Of a stretch of DNA of 64,000 nucleotides, positions 33,495 to 44,747 are shown one piece after another (position 1 is the first letter of the stretch; every line of letters starts with the position of its first letter). A model generated the notes under the pieces. It ran no database searches and was not told the origin of the DNA. It saw nothing but the letters and a program-made list of their open reading frames with translations. The stretch is from positions 62,001-126,000 of the forward strand of contig WPIO01000211.1 in NCBI GenBank assembly GCA_009760855.2, in the 5' to 3' direction. The stretch is from Cristatella mucedo (taxonomy: Eukaryota > Bryozoa > Phylactolaemata > Cristatellidae). The translations under genes and the position numbers were made by a program.

Positions 33495-35331
33495 ATGTGA
33501 ATTTCAATTAAAGAATATGTCAGTATGCGGTTATATCATTTGCCATTATCTGCTAAAACAGTATAAGATAGAACTTCTAAAATGTCTTCAAATGTAACAC
33601 ACATGCATGTGGAAGACATTCAACTGGCTTCTGCGTTATTACTTGGTATGGCTGAGTGAGTCTTGCGACATAAAAGACTCGGCACAAAGTACTCTTTGCG
33701 TCAGGTATGTGTCGTCCCAAGGTCCAAAAGAAGAACTGCAAGGATTGCTGCCGCTCTCAGGGCAAACTCGTGGAGAAGATATAGCAAATGCTGTGCAAAA
33801 ACACCTGGAGGACTATGAAATTGATATAAATAAAATCGTTTCCATGGCAACTGACGGAGCCAGTAGTATGATAGGAATACATAAAGGGGTAACAACGATT
33901 CTTCGGCAAAAAATAAACCATGAAATTATAACGTTTCACTGCATAATTCATCAGGACGCGCTTTGTGCTCAAACATTTCCGACCGAAATGGTTGACGTCA
34001 TGAACTTGGTTTTCAAGATTATTAACAGCATTTTGGCAAAAGCACTTTACCATTGCCAGTTTAAGGAACTACTTGAAGAAATAGAAAGCCAGTATTCCGA
34101 CCTACTTCTGCACAATAAAGTGCGATGGCTTTCCAAGGATAACGTATTGAAACGTTTTCCTTCTTGCTTGAGTGAAATAAAAACATTCTTCAATGAAAAA
34201 GGCCTTGTCCATCCTGAATTGAAAGAAGACAAATGGCTGAAAAAATTTAACTTCATAGTGGATATCACAAAGACTAAATGAGCTAAATGTACAACTGCAA
34301 GGAAAGGGAAACCCAGCCTATGCCTTGCTTGAAGAAGTGGTCTGTTTTTGAAAATAAATTACTTCTTTTTGTCGAAGACATAGAGAGCGGTAAATTACTT
34401 AATTTCGAAAATCTGAAGCAATATCGTGATAAAACCAATGCAACTATTGCCACAAATTAATTCAGCATTACTATAAACAAAATGAAGGATAGATTCGCTG
34501 AGATATTTGAGCAATTCAAAACAAACGCAAGTACACTGGCGTTCATTATTAATCCTCTCAACACAAATACAAATGAGATCAACATTGAGCCATTGGAATT
34601 GATGCTGGTTCGCTTCAAATGCAATTGCTGGATTTGAAAACCAAACATTTATGGAGTGGTAAGTTCACAAAACTCAGGATCAATTTAGAAGAGTTGGAGG
34701 TCCAAAAAAGCATGCACGTTACGCGTCACAAGTGGACAGCTCTAAAAGAAATGCCGCGAGTTGAGGCATTCCAATTTTACGCATGGAATAGTCTTCCAGA
34801 ATGCTACAGTGAGGTGAAGAAGTTGGCATTCGGAGTGCTGACGATCTTCGGGTCATCATATTCGTGCGAGCAAGCGTTCTCTTGCATGAATATAATAAAA
34901 AGTAAAATAGGAAGCCATCTAGCAGATACAGATCTAGAAGTGTGCTTGAAACTGAAAACAACAAGTTATGAGCCAGATTTAACCAAACTTTCAAAAGGCA
35001 TGCAAGACCAATGCTCCAATTGATGTAGCTATTGTAAATATCTATTATTAAACAATTACAGTTATATCATTTGATTACTAATTTTATAATTCTAGCAGAG
35101 CTAGCTGAAATACTTTAATATGTTTTGTGCGAAACATTTGCACACTTTTATAGGAATAAATAATCTTTCATATTTAAAGCTATTTATTTTAAATCAAAAA
35201 TCAAATTATATACCTAATCCTAATCAAATACCATATCATTGAAATACAAATGTTAGTGGCTCTTTAAAAACTGGGAAATTTTGTAAATTGTAACCTTTGG
35301 CTCTTTCGACGCTAAAGGTTGCCGAGCCCTG
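33495..35331 (+). mobile_element. hAT transposon, left end lost
   Basis: Transposase remnant followed by a right terminus that on the minus strand begins CAGGGCTCGGCAACCTTTAG (35312-35331). This has the CAGGG-CGGCAACC form common in hAT elements. The 8 bases after it are AGCTACCG. The left terminus is absent: the sequence joins a LINE-A fragment at 33494. Confidence 0.7.
33607..35023 (+). pseudogene. hAT transposase remnant (ZBED/GTF2IRD2-like group)
   Basis: The main frame 33607-34281 (224 codons) shows SCDIKDSAQSTLCVRYV, which follows the usual catalytic region. It then has KIVSMATDGASSMIGIHKGV (second acidic block), FHCIIHQDALCAQ and VRWLSKDNVLKRF. A second frame, 34619-35023, carries the C-terminal dimerisation domain: FQFYAWNSLPECYSEVKKLA, then FGSSYSCEQAFSCMNIIKSK and LADTDLEVCLKL. 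Just upstream, VEDIQLASALLLGMAE lies in a shifted frame. At least two frameshifts and some stops separate the parts, and the BED finger and N-terminus are missing. Motifs match the hAT group that also gave rise to vertebrate ZBED and GTF2IRD2 genes. Dead copy. Confidence 0.8.
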
Positions 35332-37850
35332 AGCTACCGTATTAAGATGGGCGTTCTGCATAAATTTGGCGAAATTAAATACCAGTAAAACGAGTGGCTG
35401 GGCTACCCAATACAAGCGTCGCAGCACGTTGCGTGGGCTGGACAGCTGGCGAGTGTTATGGCCACTATTACGGACTATAAGCGATTGGGAATCGCACTGT
35501 GATCAAGCAGCAGGCACTCATCCAACGCAACAGAACAAAATGAGCAGAATGAGGCAGGCAGGGAGAGAAAACTCGAGAAAGAGAGGGTGATAAAGAGAAA
35601 ATGACATGGACGGAGTGTCAAAAATAGAATTGGAGCACGAAAGTGACAGAGAGTGACAGAGACCTAATACCAGCATATGGCAGAAGGAGGGATGATTTTT
35701 TGTTAAGAGAAACAGCTTGAACTAAACGACTTGAATATAACTTTCTCCATATGGGAGGTAGAAGCGGATGTATCTTCTACTTAGCCTCTTAGTCCGGTGA
35801 CACGACGATCAAGGGTTTCTGTTGAAGCGCAAGTGTTGGCCGCACGCTCCAAGCAACGTTTCTAATCTTGCGTTCCTGGCCCCTCGTCTACCATAAGTCG
35901 CGGACCAGCCTAGACGCAGACGCAGACCTAAGTATTGAGAGGCTTTTTCTTATCCGCCGTGAGAGCGTGATGTGACGTAAGAGGTCTCGCCTGTAGATGT
36001 GACCAAGTTCGCGTGCTTGCCTTCGTGAGTGTTTGTGAGGAGCGCGATAATAAGATTATTATTAAGATGGTGATACGGACCGTATTCGCGGCAACATTTT
36101 TGTGCGACTCCACTGGGAATACAGCTCGGTTAAAACCCCGATTAGTACTTCGTAGCTTATTTTTATGCACGCCAGTGAGCTCACAACCCTAGGTGAAAGT
36201 AGGTAGATCTGGGCGGCTGAGACCTCTCGGCGTGGCGACCTACTTATTGGGCACCTGCGCTCCGTATCACCATCTGTGAGAGCGTAGCGGTCTTTAGCAG
36301 TGGTGAAGCACTGCCTCTAAAGAGACCGGTCGGCGATGTAAGTTTAAATTGCACGTACTCATTGGGAAAAATCAAAATCCAGAATTTTGTTAAGCTTCAA
36401 TATAATTTAATTCTGAAGAGTAGAGAGGTTTACTTTATCTTCTTGCAGCTTGACTTTGAATGCAATGACCTTGAATGCAATGACCTTGAAGGCTTTCCCG
36501 AATAAGCTTTCTCCTCTGCTCAATCTGTGTCGCTCACAGCAATGACTAAATGTTTAATGTATAGCAGCCGTTCGCCAGTACCATTGATATGCCTATGCGC
36601 TCTAGCAGCATTTTGATGCCATGGTGACAATATCCCAGCAGTAGAGGGCAGCAGCCGGCATATTCCTGCTGCTCCCAACCAATCACCAGCCTGGCAGCAG
36701 AATACCTGCCGAATTGAGGTCTGCCGAACGCTATGCCATCTGAATAGGTTGCAAAACGAAGTTAACTCGTCCTACTCGTTGCTCCCGTGCTCGGCAACAC
36801 GTGAGCGATTAGCGTGCGATTAGGTCAAATTTTCTAAACAGCTCTTAACAGTGGAGTCACCTCAAATGCAAATGGGTGGCAAACATACAAGGAGACGTTA
36901 GTGCGGCGGCCGAAATCGGCCCAAGCTGACCGGAAAACATGATCGCTAATCAGCTGTTTTCGATGTCTTGACGGACACGTGACGTGCAACCGGACGCTGG
37001 ATTTTTCTGCGGCTGCTTGGGCTCTAGTTTGTACCGATCGGTTTTCGCATCCCACACAGGTCGCCACCTGTCGCAGATTCATTCTAATTGCAAAATCGTG
37101 CTCAAGCTCCTCCGTCGGAAGCCATGTGTCCGTTGGCTTTCTAGAAACCGGAAAGCTGTGCCAAAAATCAGTAAGCTGAAATAATGAAGAGTCCGTGAGT
37201 GATTGGGGTTAATCATTTAAATATTGCGGCAGGACACTGAAGCGGAGTTTTAGAAGAAGGCAATCTTCCGCAGGAGTGTTACACTGTCGTGGTACAGCGG
37301 ATCCACAAAGCAGCGAATAGAAGGAGGATGTACGCTGTAGAGACGGGATGATGTCGGAGAGAAAGAAAGAGAGAAAGGGTCTTAAAGGTTCTCCCTTAAA
37401 ATACTCGTGACCAATAAGAGCATTAAATACGGTGGATGTCGGAGGGCTAGCGTTTGCCGTTCCCTCCACTTGCTAGTCGTTTTGTTTGCCTTAGAAGATT
37501 CACTGAAAGGGATATATTTGCAGTTAGCTATATTAACGACAAAAAACTGTTGTAATTTTCGACCGGTACTATACTTCAAAGCAATTAAAACCAGTGTGTT
37601 AATGCAGTAACTGTGTTTTTTTCGCTTACGCTGATGAAAATTACAAGATTGAAACTTACGTTGGTCTTCGGTCATGCGTGCCAACTCAAACGTATGCAAA
37701 TTTTCATTCATGAAGAAATCTCTCCGCAAATTCGTTCGTCGAAGAAAATTGAAAGCGATCGCCACAAGAGTTTACAAAAAAAGGAAAAAAGCGCTGTGAG
37801 GCAGTAAGCAGAGCGAACTGTAAAAGGAAACAACTGCACAAGGAATGCAC
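35332..37850. other. Unassigned region
   Basis: About 2.5 kb without recognised LINE, SINE or domain. A 14-bp perfect inverted repeat (GATGGTGATACGGA at 36066-36079, complement at 36261-36274) is present. CpG content rises at 36780-37100. Open frames of 60-130 codons overlap on both strands with no clear winner. Confidence 0.35.
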
Positions 37851-37854
37851 TAAT

Positions 37855-37932
37855 TTATATATTATATATATAAATTACGAGATACGTATTTAGATATTAT
37901 ATATATAAATTACGGTATATAAATTACGAGAG
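37855..37932. repeat. AT-rich short tandem duplication
   Basis: ATATATAAATTACGAGA-like units recur three times (37864, 37902 and 37917 approximately). Confidence 0.6.
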
Positions 37933-38091
37933 GAAGAAAGTAACGAGTGGCAGAGCGGCAGAGCATTGAACACCTGTCAAGGTTCACGGCGCCAGTCAAA
38001 ATTTAAAAGGTATCAAAGCTAAAAGGAGCATTGAAGCAATTCCGATATTCACAAACGGACAAAATCTGCGCCGATCCGTAAGCTTGCTTCT

Positions 38092-39193
38092 CTCAACATC
38101 CGCAAGCAGCCACTAAATGACATTCTACGTGGCCGCGACGACGGGAATGTCACTGCCCTGGCTCTGCTAGATCTGTCTGCTGCCTTCGACACCATTGATC
38201 ACGAAGTTCTGCTTGAACGATTGAGAACAACGATCGGTCTGGCAGACGAAGCACTGGCGTGGCTTAAATCATACTTGTCCGATCGTATTCAATCCGTGTC
38301 GTGTAGGAGTCAGGTCTCAGACATGAGAAGGGTCACCTGTGGAGTCCCTCAAGGGTCTGTTGTTAGTCCCTTGCTGCTCTCCATTTATACTCAACCTCTG
38401 GGAATAGTGATTAAGGCCCATGGAATAGGATATCACTTCTATGCTGACGATACTCAGTTGTATTTGTCATTTAAACCGTCGGAATCTGCTGCAGCAACTG
38501 AGAAACTGAACGCTTGCCTTGCCGATATTCGATCCTGGATGTCGGAAAACTTCCTGAAATTAAATGACGATAAAACCGAACTGCTGCTCATAGTACACGC
38601 TAAGCGTGTGGCTAGATTAAAAGGCTTTGCTGTTATAATAGGTGATGCTATAGTGCGACCTTCACCACGTGCTCGTAATCTAGGTGTCGTGTCCGACAGC
38701 TGCCTCAATTTCAAAAGCTTCATTCAGAAGACTGCCTCTACAGCTAGCCATCACATCCAATCCCTATCCAAGATTAGAAGCTGTCTCCCACAGTGGCTTG
38801 TAAAAAAATTTAACTAGCTCTTTAGTTCTGTCTCGGCTTGATTATTGTAATTCTCTTTTGGCTGGGCTGCCAAAGAAAGCTATTATGCCACTACAGCTGA
38901 CTATGAATATGGCTGCAAGGCTGGTCTTCAAGTCCCAGCGGTTTGAGCACGTGTCACCTCTGCTGAAAGAGCTAGGATGGTTGCCGGTTGAGCAAAGGAT
39001 ACAGAGCAAAGTTCTTACGCTGACCTACAAGGCCCGCCACGGCTTGGTTCCTTCGTACCTAGCTGAACTGCTGCATCAGTTTCAGCCTGATCGCACCCTC
39101 AGGTCCTGTGTGGACAATACATTAGCAATCCCATTCCTCCGCTTAAAGACCGTTGGCGACAGAAGCTTTAGCTCTGCAGGTCCTAGACTGTGG
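38092..39193 (+). mobile_element. LINE-B, best-preserved copy, 5'-truncated
   Basis: Frame from about 38092 through 38817 encodes LLDLSAAFDTIDHEVLLERL, GVPQGSVVSPLLLSIYTQPL, GYHFYADDTQLYLSF and NFLKLNDDKTELLL. This is an L2/CR1-clade reverse transcriptase. A stop at 38815 separates it from the C-terminal frame 38858-39253 (PLLKELGWLPVEQRIQSKVL). It ends abruptly at 39193 against a reverse LINE-A, so the 3' UTR is missing. Confidence 0.85.
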
Positions 39194-40102
39194 GAAATTT
39201 GTATGAGGTATAGGAAAACAGTTATTATCCGAAAACCGGGTGGTAAGATTTAAGTAAGCCTGGTAGGGGAGTAGATCTAATAGGTAGGCTGAAGCCAAAG
39301 TACGATACGACCAAAAGTAGGCGACAAAACCTTGAAGTCAATCCGTTGGTTGACTGATAGCAAGTGCAAGTGGGCGAGAACGGGTGTGGTGTGGCAACTG
39401 CAACACTCACGACAGATAAGCCTAGCTGCAGAGTTTTGACCAAGCTATAAACACCGGATTGCACATGCCGGTAGGTCATTAAGCACTGAGTTACGGATGT
39501 CAAGACGGAATTTCACAAATACACGGACCAACTTAAGGGGTATCCCTATCTAAACAAGCAAGAATTTTAAATTGTATGCATCTGAAAGTAGATAGACTTA
39601 ATTATGGAACTGATGTGGTCGTCTAACTAAAGATCACTTTCGAACATAACACCAAGATTTCGTGGACATTCTACAGGATATATGCTGGCAGAGCTGATTT
39701 TAAGCGTTAGCCTTTCCAATTTCTGAATCACACTACCTTTGCCGATATCTAGTAAGTTTGTCTTATCATAATCAAATTCAAGGAAATTTGCTGCCATCAA
39801 CATGCGGCTAATAACGATATTGTTATAAACAATACACTTGATAAAGCGCCGTCAGAGAACTCAATCTCTGTCTAGGTGCTTTAGATTTGCAGCAAAGGAA
39901 ACGCGATCGAATGGTAAGTGGTATCTTGCTTGCTAACTAACATGAATTACACGGTTAGGGTGACATAACAGGGCCAGTATTCAAGTGTGGTTAGTTGCAG
40001 CACGTAATATGATGTAATGTATCACCGTCTCTACAGAATCCATAGAGTCATAACGACTATGTGGGTGTTGTGCATGCAGGAAGGTTTAGTAGAGAGAACT
40101 CA

Positions 40103-42577
40103 GATTTCTCCGATCTCATTTCGATTCTGTGTGCAAGAAATCGATCCTTCCTCGTTATGGGTGATTTCAACGTTCACTTTGATAACTCATCTGACGCTTT
40201 CAGCACCGAATTTCGTACATTGACAGACTCATTATCTCTTGTGGCTCATGTGCATGGCCCTACCCACATCAAGGGTCACACACTCGATCAAATTTTCTCA
40301 TATAACTGCACTTTGTCATCACCAGTTATCACCAAATCCTGCTTATCTGACCACATGCAGATCTCATTCAATCTAAAGTGTGTGCCCACATTCTCCTCTA
40401 AAATAACCTGTGAATCGCGAAACCTCAAAACCCTTGACATCGATGCTGTCCGTGCGAGCATAACTGCTTCACCTTTGCTGCTCAGTCCTCCCTCCGATCT
40501 GTCATCACTGGTAGATTGCTACAACACGACACTAGCTGACACGCTCGACGAGTTTGCACCTTTGACAAAGCGCACTGTGCGCCCCCGCCCAGACGGCCTA
40601 TGGTTTACCACAGACATTAAACTAGCCAAGTCTAGTAAACGAAAGCTTGAAAAGGCATACAAAAGATCCGGACTAACTGTCCATCGACAGGCATATGAAG
40701 ACTACAGTAGGTCGTACCAATCGATCCTAGCGAAGGCTAAGTCTAGCTTCTATAGAAACATTGTTGAATCACAGATGCAAAATCCAAAAATGCTGATGTC
40801 GACAATAAACCATCTCCTCAACCGTTCTCAGGTTAGCTCCTTACCTGATGATCCTTGTGATGATCTAGCCAATCGCTTCTCTCGATTCTTTGTGCAGAAG
40901 ATAGACAAAATCAGGGAATCCATCCCTGCGATGACAACCCTCCCACTAGAATGCTGTTCCTCGGTTCCTGGCTGCGCCTCAATGTCTGCATTTAAACAGG
41001 TCACTAGTGATGTAGTCCTAAAGCTCGTATCTCAATCAAAGAAGACAACAAGTCCACTGGACCCTATTCCCACTGTCCTGCTCCTACGTTGCATTGATCT
41101 GCTGCTGCCATGCATAACCAACATCATTAATATGTCATTAGCCTCAGGTCAGGTCCCAGCACCTTTCAAAAAAGCTGTAGTCAGGCCACTTCTCAAGAAA
41201 GCTACACTAGACCAAGAGAACATAAGCAACTACCGCCCAGTCTCCCTTCTACCATTCCTATCAAAGACACTGGAACGGGTCGTGGCAGACCAGCTGAACT
41301 CGTATATCGAAACCTCATACCTTGCTAGTAAGTTCCAGTCTGGCTTTAGGGCTAATCACTCCACAGAGTCAGCATTGCTTCGGGTATACAACGACCTACT
41401 TAGGAATGCAGACATGGGTAGAGTGTCTCTTCTTGTTTTGCTCGATCTTTCGGCAGCTTTTGATACCATCGATCACAAAGTACTTCTAGAGCGCCTCTCA
41501 TCTCGCCTGAGCATCACTGGCACTGCTCTGCAGTGGTTCAGGTCCTATCTCAGTGGGAGGCTCCAGAGTGTTGACGTGAATGGACAAAGATCATCTGAAG
41601 TACCTCTAAAATATGGAGTACCTCAGGGCTCTGTGCTAGGTCCGGTCCTTTTCACCGTTTATACTCTGCCTCTTGCTGATGTGATTGCCAAGCACAATCT
41701 AGGCTTTCACTTCTATGCGGATGACACTCAGTTGTACCTTTGCTTTGATCCCTCCCAGCCTTCGAGCACCTCAAATTCTCTCAACTCACTTGCTGCATGC
41801 ATTGATGACATCCGATCATGGATGGCAGCAAATTTCCTAAAACTAAACGATGATAAAACTAACTTACTAGTTATGGGCAAACCTAGTATTATTCAGAAAT
41901 TGGAAAGGCTGACTTTCAAAATTGGCTCTGCCAGCATATCTCCAGTTGAATCAGCTCGAAGTCGAGGTGTCATATTCCAAAGCGACCTCTCGTTAGACGA
42001 CCACATCAGCTCCACAGTCAAATCAGCCTATTTTCAGCTTCATAACATTGCTAAAATTAGGGCTTGTTTAGATAAGGATACCACGTCCAAGTTGGTCCAT
42101 GCATTCGTGACATCTCGTCTCGACTTCTGCAACTCACTGCTTACTGGCCTACCAGCATGTGCGATCAGGCGATTGCAGCTGGTGCAAAACTCTGCAGCTA
42201 GGCTTGTCTGTCGTGAGCGTCGCAGTTGCCACATTACTCCACTTCTCGCCGACCTGCACTGGCTACCAGTGAAGCAACGGATTGACTTCAAGGTTTTGTC
42301 GCTCACTTTTAGGTCTCTTCATTCTATGGCTCCAGCCTATCTTTCAGATATACTACCCCATCAGGCCAAGCATCGTACCACTCGCTTTTCGGAATCCAAC
42401 AGTCTAGAAATACCTCGTACAAACCTTAAATCCTTTGGAGACCGTGCATTTAGCTCGTATGCTCCCAAAGCCTGGAACTCCCTCCCGACCTGCATCAGAA
42501 CATCCCCTGACCTGACCACATTTAAAAGAAACTTAAAAACACACCTATTTAGGACAGCATTTAGTGGGTCTTTGTGA
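40103..42577 (+). CDS. LINE-A ORF2 (partial endonuclease, complete reverse transcriptase)
   Basis: An open frame without stops; it formally starts at 40061 in flanking DNA, but LINE sequence begins at 40103. Counting from 40061, GDFNVHF (34-40) and SDH (96-98) belong to the C-terminal half of an APE-type endonuclease, whose N-terminal half was lost by 5' truncation. The reverse transcriptase follows: NYRPVSLLPFLSKTLE near 390, LDLSAAFDTIDHK near 465, [10 protein letters not shown] near 525, and the catalytic YADD at about 551-554. A conserved C-terminal region (HWLPVKQRIDFKVLSL, AWNSLPTCIRTSPDLTTFK) ends the protein. Motifs place it in the L2/CR1 group. It lacks a full endonuclease and so cannot move alone, but the intact RT marks a recent insertion. 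Confidence 0.9.
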   Translation, partial: DFSDLISILCARNRSFLVMGDFNVHFDNSSDAFSTEFRTLTDSLSLVAHVHGPTHIKGHTLDQIFSYNCTLSSPVITKSCLSDHMQISFNLKCVPTFSSKITCESRNLKTLDIDAVRASITASPLLLSPPSDLSSLVDCYNTTLADTLDEFAPLTKRTVRPRPDGLWFTTDIKLAKSSKRKLEKAYKRSGLTVHRQAYEDYSRSYQSILAKAKSSFYRNIVESQMQNPKMLMSTINHLLNRSQVSSLPDDPCDDLANRFSRFFVQKIDKIRESIPAMTTLPLECCSSVPGCASMSAFKQVTSDVVLKLVSQSKKTTSPLDPIPTVLLLRCIDLLLPCITNIINMSLASGQVPAPFKKAVVRPLLKKATLDQENISNYRPVSLLPFLSKTLERVVADQLNSYIETSYLASKFQSGFRANHSTESALLRVYNDLLRNADMGRVSLLVLLDLSAAFDTIDHKVLLERLSSRLSITGTALQWFRSYLSGRLQSVDVNGQRSSEVPLKYGVPQGSVLGPVLFTVYTLPLADVIAKHNLGFHFYADDTQLYLCFDPSQPSSTSNSLNSLAACIDDIRSWMAANFLKLNDDKTNLLVMGKPSIIQKLERLTFKIGSASISPVESARSRGVIFQSDLSLDDHISSTVKSAYFQLHNIAKIRACLDKDTTSKLVHAFVTSRLDFCNSLLTGLPACAIRRLQLVQNSAARLVCRERRSCHITPLLADLHWLPVKQRIDFKVLSLTFRSLHSMAPAYLSDILPHQAKHRTTRFSESNSLEIPRTNLKSFGDRAFSSYAPKAWNSLPTCIRTSPDLTTFKRNLKTHLFRTAFSGSL

Positions 42578-42809
42578 TTCGTCCTCGATGTGCTTATGCG
42601 TGCTGACACTGTTCATGCTGCCACTAACCACATTTGCATGCTGACCCTGTGCATGTCACCCCTAACCATATTTTTCATTTTGTTTGTTTTTCAAGCATGA
42701 TTTTACTTACTATTCTATTGCGTATCACTTTGCAGCAAATGTAAAGCGCCTAGAAAGAGATTGCGTTCTCTGAGGGCGCTTTATCAAGTGCAATATTATT
42801 ATTATTTTT
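40103..42809 (+). mobile_element. Young LINE-A with target duplication
   Basis: Bounded by AACTCA at 40097-40102 and 42810-42815. The single AACTCA of the empty site is at 55461-55466 in copy B. 5'-truncated within the endonuclease domain. The reverse-transcriptase frame is uninterrupted to 42577, followed by a 3' UTR, a hairpin (stem AAAGCGCC 42743-42750 with GGCGCTTT 42775-42782) and an (ATT)n tail. Confidence 0.93.
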
Positions 42810-43224
42810 AACTCACAGCCTAAGCGGCTTTCGGTACTCATTCGGCAGCCAACGGACTTCGTCTCAAGCAACAAAGAGAAAGTGTGAAGCATATCAGAGT
42901 CAGGAGAGCTGTTGAGGTAGTAAGCAGCATGAAAATAGCAGCTCAGGATCGCTGAAAAGCATGAGCCACAATCGGCAGCAGGTGAGTAGTTGTCGTTGTG
43001 TAAGAATTGTGGAAACGAGTTCCATAGTCTAGGACCTGCAGAGCTACAGCTTCAGTCGCCAACGGTCTTTAAGCAGAGGAATGGAACAGCCAATGTATTG
43101 TCCACATAGGACCTGACGGTGCGAACAGGCTGACACTGGTGCAGCAGTCCAGCTAGGTACGAAGGAGCCAAGCCGTGGTGGGCCTTGTGGGTCACTATGC
43201 ACAGAGTCAGAACGCACAAGCACA

Positions 43225-43464
43225 GTATCGGTTCGCTTCTGTGAAACAGGCTTGTCTACATTACCGGATATGGATATGAACTTGCTATGTTTAGGGTATG
43301 CGCGCTCTTCGTTCATGCTATTTCAGGCTTGCCTGCGTGAAATATCGGAGCACCGGTAAGTAACTATGTAGGGGCTCGTGGGTGGGCGATGGCGGCGCGA
43401 CGAAGAGCGAAGTCCCCCACAAGCGAGTCGTTGCGTTGTCAACGACGGCTGTATTATGTGATCT
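43225..43464. other. Unassigned spacer
   Basis: No recognised family between the duplicated segment and the CpG-rich repeat. Confidence 0.4.
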
Positions 43465-43672
43465 AGCAGCCGTCGTGCGTGCTGCTCTGGAGCACGTGGT
43501 GTTGAGAGAGAAGAGAGTAAACAGCGTGCGCGCAGGCCGATGCACAGGCAGAAAGTGCGTTTCTCAGCAAGGGGCGCGTCACGTTCCGGCAAGGAGCGTT
43601 CCCGTTGGGCGAACGGAACGTCGGCTGGGGGGGGGGCGGAACCACGTGACTGCGATGACACGCCCACAACTA
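43465..43672 (-). repeat. CpG-rich repeat (inverted partner of 32186-32369)
   Basis: Starts AGCAGCCGTCGTGCGTGCTG and aligns in reverse with 32186-32369. It contains a poly-G run near 43627-43636. Sequence to the right (to about 43860) may be more of the same element, which is absent from the other copy. Confidence 0.7.
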
Positions 43673-43932
43673 GTCCCCAATGCGAGGTGTAGGCATAGTC
43701 TCTATATGTCGCGCATCTGCCTAGACTCAAACCGCTACGAGTGCTACATTGTGGCCTAGTTCTGACCAGAAGCCGCACACCACGTGTTTGTAGCTTTTTT
43801 GTGTCAGAAGTAAATGTATTGCTAAGGATCATTAGCAGTCGCCTTGTGGTCGAAATCAATGACTTGTGACGTATGCTGGCGAACGTTGAGCCTAGAATAT
43901 GGAGCTCTTTATTCGCGCCTGTAAGTTGCATC

Positions 43933-44521
43933 CGTCGCAGTTGCCACATTACTCCACTTCTCGCCGACCTGCACTGGCTACCAGTCAAGCAACGGATTGA
44001 CTTTAAGGTTTTGTCGCTCACTTTTAGGTCTCTTCATTCTATGGCTCCAGTCTATCTTTCAGATATACTCCCCCCTCATGCCAAGCATCGTACCACCTGC
44101 TTTTCGGAATCCAACTGTCTCCAAATACCTCGTACAAACCTCAAATCCTTTGGAGACCGTGCATTTAGTTCATATGCTCCCAAAGCCTGGAACTCCCTCC
44201 CGACCTGCGTCAGAACATCCCCTGACCTGACCGCATTTAAAAGGAACTTAAAAACACACCTATTTAGGACAGCATTTAGTGGGTCCCTGTGACTCGTCTT
44301 TGATGTGCTTATGCGTGCTGACACTGTGCATGCTGCCACTAACCACATTTGCATGCTGACCCTGTGCATGTCACCCCTAACCATGTTATTCGTTTTTTTT
44401 CAAGCATGATTTTACTTACCATTTAATTGCATTTCCCTTTGCAGCAAATGTAAAGCGCCTAGAAAGAGATTAAGTTCTCTGAGGGCGCTTTATCAAGTAA
44501 ATTATTATTATTATTATTATT
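43933..44521 (+). mobile_element. LINE-A 3' end
   Basis: C-terminal ORF2 in frame to 44292 (RSCHITPLLADLHWLPVKQR), then 3' UTR, hairpin and (ATT)n tail. Well preserved, 5'-truncated. Confidence 0.9.
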
Positions 44522-44747
44522 ATAAGTTATGAGCGGGACGCGGTGCTCCGTCTTTAGACGACAAAATAGTGCTCACTATAATTATTAAATTTATTTTATT
44601 AAACTTAATTTCTTTTCTTAAAAAACGAATATTTACTGATCGAAAAAAATATTTATAGTACGAAGGTAGCCGAGCTTTCCAACGAAACATTTAACGGCAT
44701 CGATTTGTAGTACCATTGTCAGGAGAATGATCACCGTGTACTCAAAA
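44522..44747. other. AT-rich spacer
   Basis: Nothing recognised. Confidence 0.4.

Larger units (their letters stand above)
39194..43224. repeat. Composite duplicated segment, copy A
   Basis: 39194-40102 plus 42810-43224 match copy B (53075-53222 plus 54708-55875) base for base over long stretches. The content is a reverse LINE-A C-terminal/RT piece (39194-39806), a reverse LINE-A tail (39833-39998), about 100 bases of other sequence, and a reverse LINE-B 3' region (42816-43215). A LINE-A (40103-42809) interrupts copy A. At the position of copy B's own insertion (39340-39344) copy A is intact. Confidence 0.85.

Noticed and set aside
42040-42306. Recurrent 88-codon minus frame starting MSDKTLKSIRC
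   Set aside because: It recurs opposite the ORF2 C-terminus in every LINE-A copy and disappears where the sense frame is broken differently. It is an antisense shadow of the LINE.
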